Shown in pieces: positions 21,106 to 24,322 of a stretch of DNA of 24,322 nt (positions are counted from its first letter, which is position 1; each line of letters starts with the position of its first letter). This DNA is from an uncultured Prevotella sp. GTDB taxonomy: Bacteria; Bacteroidota; Bacteroidia; Bacteroidales; Bacteroidaceae. Made by a program: the position numbers and the translations under genes. The stretch spans positions 1-24,322 of the forward strand of contig CAAGIW010000083.1 of NCBI GenBank assembly GCA_900770025.1, written 5' to 3'. A model generated the notes under the pieces. That model worked only from the letters and a program-made list of their open reading frames with translations, ran no database searches and had not been told where the DNA came from.

Positions 21106-23184
21106 CACTTTCTTGATTCCGTTCCTCTTCAGCAGGGCGTCTATGGTGGGCTCGCTGCCGCGGAAGCGCTTGTAGAGGGTCATGGGATGCTCGGTTCCGC
21201 CCTTCGACAGGATGTTCTCCCTGAAGCTCCTTGCCGTGTTTCGGTTGAAGATGCCGTGCTTCTTGAACACGCTGAAGGCATCTGCTTCCAGCACTTCGGC
21301 CCATTTGTAGCTGTAATAACCGGCGGCATAGCCTCCGGCCATGATGTGGCTGAACTGCACGGTCATGCAGGTGTCGGGCAGTTGCGGTGTCACCATTGCC
21401 TTGCTCCATGCCTTTTTTTCAAAGGCAGGTATGTCTTCGTCAAAGGCGTTGTGCTTGGTGTAATAGGCCATGTCGAGCAGTCCGAAGCTCACTTGGCGCA
21501 GGCATCCGTAGGCCACCATGAAGTTGCGGCTCTTCACAATGCGTTTCAGCAGACTGTCGGGCAGGGGTTCTCCCGTCTGGTAGTGGAAGGCAAACTGGTT
21601 CAGAAACTCCTTCTCCACAGAGTAGTTCTCCATGAACTGCGAGGGCAGTTCCACAAAGTCCCACCACACGTTGGTGCCGCTGAGGCTCTCAAACCGGGTG
21701 TTGGCAAACATGCCGTGCAGGGCATGGCCAAACTCATGCAGAAAGGTTTCCACCTCGCCCAACGTGAGCAGTGCCGGCTTCTCGGCCGTTGGCTTCGACA
21801 GGTTCATCACCACGCTCACGTGGGGGCGCACATTCTCGCCCTTGCGGTCAATCCATTGCCCCTGGTATTCGGTCATCCATGCGCCTCCCTGCTTGCCTTT
21901 GCGGGGATGGAAGTCGGCATAGAACACGGCCAAATAGCTGTCGTCTTCGTCGAACACCTCATAGGCCTTCACGTCGGGATGATACACGGGTATGTCCTTG
22001 TTTTCCTTGAAGGTGATGCCATAGAGCCTGTTGGCCAGTCCGAACACGCCGCCGATCACCTTGTCGAGTTGGAAGTAGGGGCGCAACATCTCGGCATCGA
22101 GGTTGTATTTCTTCAGTTGCAGCTTGTGCGAGTAGTAGCCGAAGTCCCAGGGCTGCATCTTGAAGTCCCTGCCCTCCATCTTGCGGGCCATCCGTTCTAT
22201 CTCCTCCACCTCCTTGATGGCAGTGGGCTTGTAGGCATCTAACAGGTTGTCGAGCAACTGGTACACGTTGCGCACCTTGCCGGCCATGCGGTGCTTCAGC
22301 ACATAGTCGGCATAACACTTGTAGCCCAACAGCTGGGCTATCTCGCGTCTCAGGTTCACCAAGCGCTTGCATATCTGCATGTTGTTCTCGCCGTTGTCGT
22401 GGGTGCACACCGTGTTCTTGGCCATATACATCTGCTGGCGCAGGTCTCGCTGTGTGGAATAGGTCATAAACGGACTGTAGCTGGGACTGTCGAGGGTGAA
22501 CACCCATCCCTCCTTGCCCTGCTCCTTGGCTGTCTGTGCGGCCGCCTCGCGCTGTGTGTCGGGCAGTCCGTCCAGTTGCTGCTCGTCGGTGATGTGCAGG
22601 GCGAAGGCCTTGTTCTCTTTCAGCAGGTTCTGCGAGAACTGAAGGGTCAGCATACTTGCCTCTTCCGTCAGTGCGCGCAGTCGCTCCTTGTCCTCGTCGC
22701 TCAGCAGTGCGCCCCCTCTCACCAGGCCTTCATAGGTGTCGTCGAGCAGGCGCTGCTCCTCGGCGGTCAGTCTTCTGTGATGCAGGTGCACCGCCTTGAT
22801 GCGCTCAAACAGTCTTTTGTTCAGTCGCACATCGTTGGCGTGCTTGGTCAGTATGGGCTGCAGCTTCTGCGCCAGGGCGTCCATCTCGTCGTTGGTCTCC
22901 GCACTGAGCAGGTTGAAAAACACGGTAGAAACCCTCGACAGCAGGTCATAATAGCCCTCGCTGTCCTCGTCCTTGTTCAGAATCGTGTTGTCAAAGGTGG
23001 GCTTTTCCGTGCTGTTGATGGTCTTCTCTATCAGTTCGTTGTCCCTTTTGATGCCCTCCATGAAGGCTTCCTCATAGTCGGCCAGCGTGATGCGGTCAAA
23101 GGGGGCTGTGTCGTGCGGCGTATTGTAGGGGACCATGAATGGGTTCACCCTCACGGTCTGTTCTTTCTTGTGGTCAAATTCCAT
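21091..23184 (-). CDS. dcp: M3 family peptidyl-dipeptidase (Dcp-like)
   Basis: This 697-residue zinc metallopeptidase is a soluble oligopeptidase that removes C-terminal dipeptides or cleaves short peptides. The zinc motif is FLHEFGHALHGMF, where His and Glu of HEFGH fall near residues 481-485. The third ligand, a glutamate, lies about 25-30 residues on (WWDFVELPSQFMENY). GGTEHPMTLYKRFRGSEPT near the C-terminus carries the Tyr/Arg region conserved in Dcp. No signal peptide is seen (MEFDHKKEQTVRVNPFMVPY). Length matches the family. The natural end seems to be around RNGIK; the last residues KVKNEE come from the heptad array. Confidence 0.95.
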   Translation of the reverse strand: MEFDHKKEQTVRVNPFMVPYNTPHDTAPFDRITLADYEEAFMEGIKRDNELIEKTINSTEKPTFDNTILNKDEDSEGYYDLLSRVSTVFFNLLSAETNDEMDALAQKLQPILTKHANDVRLNKRLFERIKAVHLHHRRLTAEEQRLLDDTYEGLVRGGALLSDEDKERLRALTEEASMLTLQFSQNLLKENKAFALHITDEQQLDGLPDTQREAAAQTAKEQGKEGWVFTLDSPSYSPFMTYSTQRDLRQQMYMAKNTVCTHDNGENNMQICKRLVNLRREIAQLLGYKCYADYVLKHRMAGKVRNVYQLLDNLLDAYKPTAIKEVEEIERMARKMEGRDFKMQPWDFGYYSHKLQLKKYNLDAEMLRPYFQLDKVIGGVFGLANRLYGITFKENKDIPVYHPDVKAYEVFDEDDSYLAVFYADFHPRKGKQGGAWMTEYQGQWIDRKGENVRPHVSVVMNLSKPTAEKPALLTLGEVETFLHEFGHALHGMFANTRFESLSGTNVWWDFVELPSQFMENYSVEKEFLNQFAFHYQTGEPLPDSLLKRIVKSRNFMVAYGCLRQVSFGLLDMAYYTKHNAFDEDIPAFEKKAWSKAMVTPQLPDTCMTVQFSHIMAGGYAAGYYSYKWAEVLEADAFSVFKKHGIFNRNTARSFRENILSKGGTEHPMTLYKRFRGSEPTIDALLKRNGIKKVKNEE

Positions 23185-23219
23185 GCTCTTTCTCTATATT
23201 ATATAATGTAAGGCAGGTG

Positions 23220-23227
23220 CAAAGGTA
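23220..23227 (-). promoter_or_regulatory. Bacteroidetes -7 promoter element for the M3 peptidase operon
   Basis: On the minus strand TACCTTTG (23227-23220) fits TAnnTTTG, 36 bp before the ATG at 23184. No -33 TTTG at proper spacing is visible. It would drive the peptidase, dCMP deaminase, S41 protease and cyclo-ligase genes. Confidence 0.5.
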
Positions 23228-23323
23228 CTCTAAATTCTGCAATAGTCGTTCATTCCACGTCTGATTTTATGGATTTTAGCGTCATTATTTTGCTAAAAAA
23301 GCGTGTAGTGTCAAAAATAATGT

Positions 23324-23331
23324 TATCTTTG
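23324..23331 (+). promoter_or_regulatory. Bacteroidetes -7 promoter element for the second barrel gene
   Basis: TATCTTTG is identical to the -7 box of the barrel gene at 3471. The only upstream TTTG (23289-23292) is 31 bp away, too far to be the -33 box. The leader to ATG 23410 would be about 70 nt. Confidence 0.6.
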
Positions 23332-23409
23332 CAGTGTGGGAATGGGTGAGGGATGTGCCTCTACCAACCCACGTTGACTTGATTGTTTAATTACTTAAAA
23401 AGCATTTTT

Positions 23410-24090
23410 ATGAAAAAATTGTTTGCTTTGGTGGCTCTCTGCGTGGCCACAGTGAGTGCATCTGCACAGAGTGAGGTGGGTACCTTTACACTGCAGCCGA
23501 AGATTGGTCTCAATGTTTCTTTCCTCACAAATGCAGGAAAGTCATATTTGGTTGAACCTCTGGGTGGTAAGCCTATGGAGGGAAGTCGTGATGTGAAATT
23601 TGGTTTCGTGGCTGGCGTGGAAGGCGAATACCAGATTACACCGATGATAAGTGTGGCCGCAGGTTTGCTCTACTCCATGCAGGGTACCAAGTGGGAAGAC
23701 CTTGAATCACAAACTGCTTACTATCGTGCCATGAGCAAGGATCGCATGGTGAACCTCAGTTATCTGAACATTCCCATTGTTGCCAATTTCTATGTGGCCA
23801 AGGGTTTTGCTCTGAAGGCTGGTGTGCAGGCCGGTTTCTTGTTGGACAGCAAGGGAAAGGAGACTATTTATGACAATTTAGAGAACCGTGAAGTGGAGAC
23901 GTCTGGCGATATTGAGGGCATCAAGAAGTTCGACCTCTCTATTCCTCTCGGTGCTTCCTATGAGTTCAACAATGTGGTTATCGATGCTCGCTACAACTTG
24001 GGCCTCACCAAGGTTTGCCCAGGAGAGGAAAACAAATCTGCCAAGAACAGCGTTGTTCAGGTTACGGTGGGCTACAAGTTTGCTCTCTGA
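23410..24090 (+). CDS. Outer membrane beta-barrel protein (PF13568-type)
   Basis: This 226-residue protein has a signal peptide (MKKLFALVALCVATVSASAQ) and a barrel of the Bacteroidetes family represented by PF13568. Features are LQPKIGLNVSFLTN after the cleavage site, FGFVAGVEGEYQIT, ISVAAGLLYSMQGTKW, the signature YLNIPIVANFYVAKGFALKA with GVQAGFLLDSK, a later DARYNLGLTKV, and a final VTVGYKFAL ending in an aromatic-aliphatic strand. I chose ATG 23410 over an in-frame TTG at 23383 because the signal peptide starts there. Unlike the other barrel (3471-4076), it shows no extreme codon bias. The two share fold but no clear sequence identity. Function unknown. Confidence 0.9.
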   Translation: MKKLFALVALCVATVSASAQSEVGTFTLQPKIGLNVSFLTNAGKSYLVEPLGGKPMEGSRDVKFGFVAGVEGEYQITPMISVAAGLLYSMQGTKWEDLESQTAYYRAMSKDRMVNLSYLNIPIVANFYVAKGFALKAGVQAGFLLDSKGKETIYDNLENREVETSGDIEGIKKFDLSIPLGASYEFNNVVIDARYNLGLTKVCPGEENKSAKNSVVQVTVGYKFAL

Positions 24091-24122
24091 TTTCAAGAAC
24101 ATGACACTGCAATCATAACACG

Positions 24123-24152
24123 GGGATGCTCATACGGGCATCCCTTTCTTTT
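24123..24152 (+). terminator. Intrinsic terminator after the second barrel gene
   Basis: GGGATGC (24123-24129) pairs with GCATCCC (24138-24144) around an 8-nt loop, followed by TTTCTTTT. It lies 32 bp after the stop. Confidence 0.85.
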
Positions 24153-24270
24153 GGCGTATGCCTTCACGCTGCCAGTGCTGTGGTGCTGAGGAGTATGAAT
24201 AACACGCTGTATTCCAATGGTTAGGGTTGTGATTTGCACCAAATGGGAGAACTCTCCCTGCATACCGTTT

Positions 24271-24322
24271 TGCAAAACGCACCATTTTGCATTGCAAAAC
24301 GCACCATTTTGCATTGCAAAAC
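24271..24322. repeat. 22-bp tandem repeat running off the window
   Basis: A 22-bp unit beginning TGCAAAACGCACCATTTT recurs at 24271 and 24293, and a third copy is cut by the window end. Within each unit TGCAAAA and TTTTGCA can pair. The first bases of the window (AAACGCACCGTTTTGG) resemble the same unit. No spacers are present. Confidence 0.85.

Noticed and set aside
20968..22242. 424-codon open frame on the plus strand opposite the M3 peptidase
   Set aside because: It runs through the heptad array as a repetitive HSSLFILHSS-type sequence and then lies antisense to the peptidase. The stop-free plus strand of the heptad explains its length.
24093..24314. 73-codon minus-strand frame beginning MQNGAFCNAKWCVLQNG
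   Set aside because: The N-terminal half is a translation of the 22-bp repeat and the rest crosses a terminator; no start context or homology signal is evident.
24271..24322. Possible CRISPR array at the right edge
   Set aside because: The 22-bp units abut with no unique spacers, and no cas genes are in the window.

Overview
The window looks like chromosomal DNA from a member of the Bacteroidales, most likely Prevotella or a close relative. Several things point that way. Start-proximal promoters carry the Bacteroidetes -7 box (TAnnTTTG). Gene starts mostly lack Shine-Dalgarno sites. One lipoprotein has an SDD export signal after its lipobox cysteine, a secreted protein ends in a YTLQG...GLLLHNGKK tail, and the conserved gene pairs (recF-dciA opposite TPR-ribH) fit the phylum. 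No rRNA, tRNA, CRISPR array, transposase or integrase is visible.

Layout. 1-500: a tandem intergenic repeat and the leader of a secreted protein. 501-2881: a 716-residue secreted protein, then a hairpin and a 50-residue peptide gene. 2882-3393: a long gene-free stretch with a 44-bp duplication. 3394-4133: a strongly expressed outer membrane barrel gene with clear promoter and terminator. 4221-5787: an AAA ATPase gene on the minus strand, a tandem palindrome over its promoter, and a 162-bp MITE-like inverted repeat. 5788-12734: a plus-strand block of ffh, a lipoprotein with a leukocidin-like C-terminal half, folD, a 59-residue TPR protein, and a four-subunit 2-oxoacid:ferredoxin oxidoreductase. 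12735-12975: facing repeat arrays around a bidirectional terminator. 12956-16678 (minus): a GH2 beta-galactosidase, then ribH and a TPR membrane protein. 16852-18316 (plus): recF-dciA. 18321-23184 (minus): an M3 peptidase, dCMP deaminase, S41 protease and 5-formyl-THF cyclo-ligase run. 23324-24152: a second outer membrane barrel gene. 24271-24322: a 22-bp tandem repeat that continues past the window.

How the genes fit together. Most are housekeeping: protein targeting (ffh), one-carbon folate metabolism (folD and the formyl-THF cyclo-ligase), anaerobic keto-acid oxidation, riboflavin, replication and repair (recF, dciA, dCMP deaminase), peptide turnover, and envelope proteins. The accessory interest is in the leukocidin-like surface lipoprotein wedged between ffh and folD, the small peptide gene at 2729, the promoter architecture of the ATPase gene, and intergenic arrays whose units supply the last codons and stop codons of three genes.
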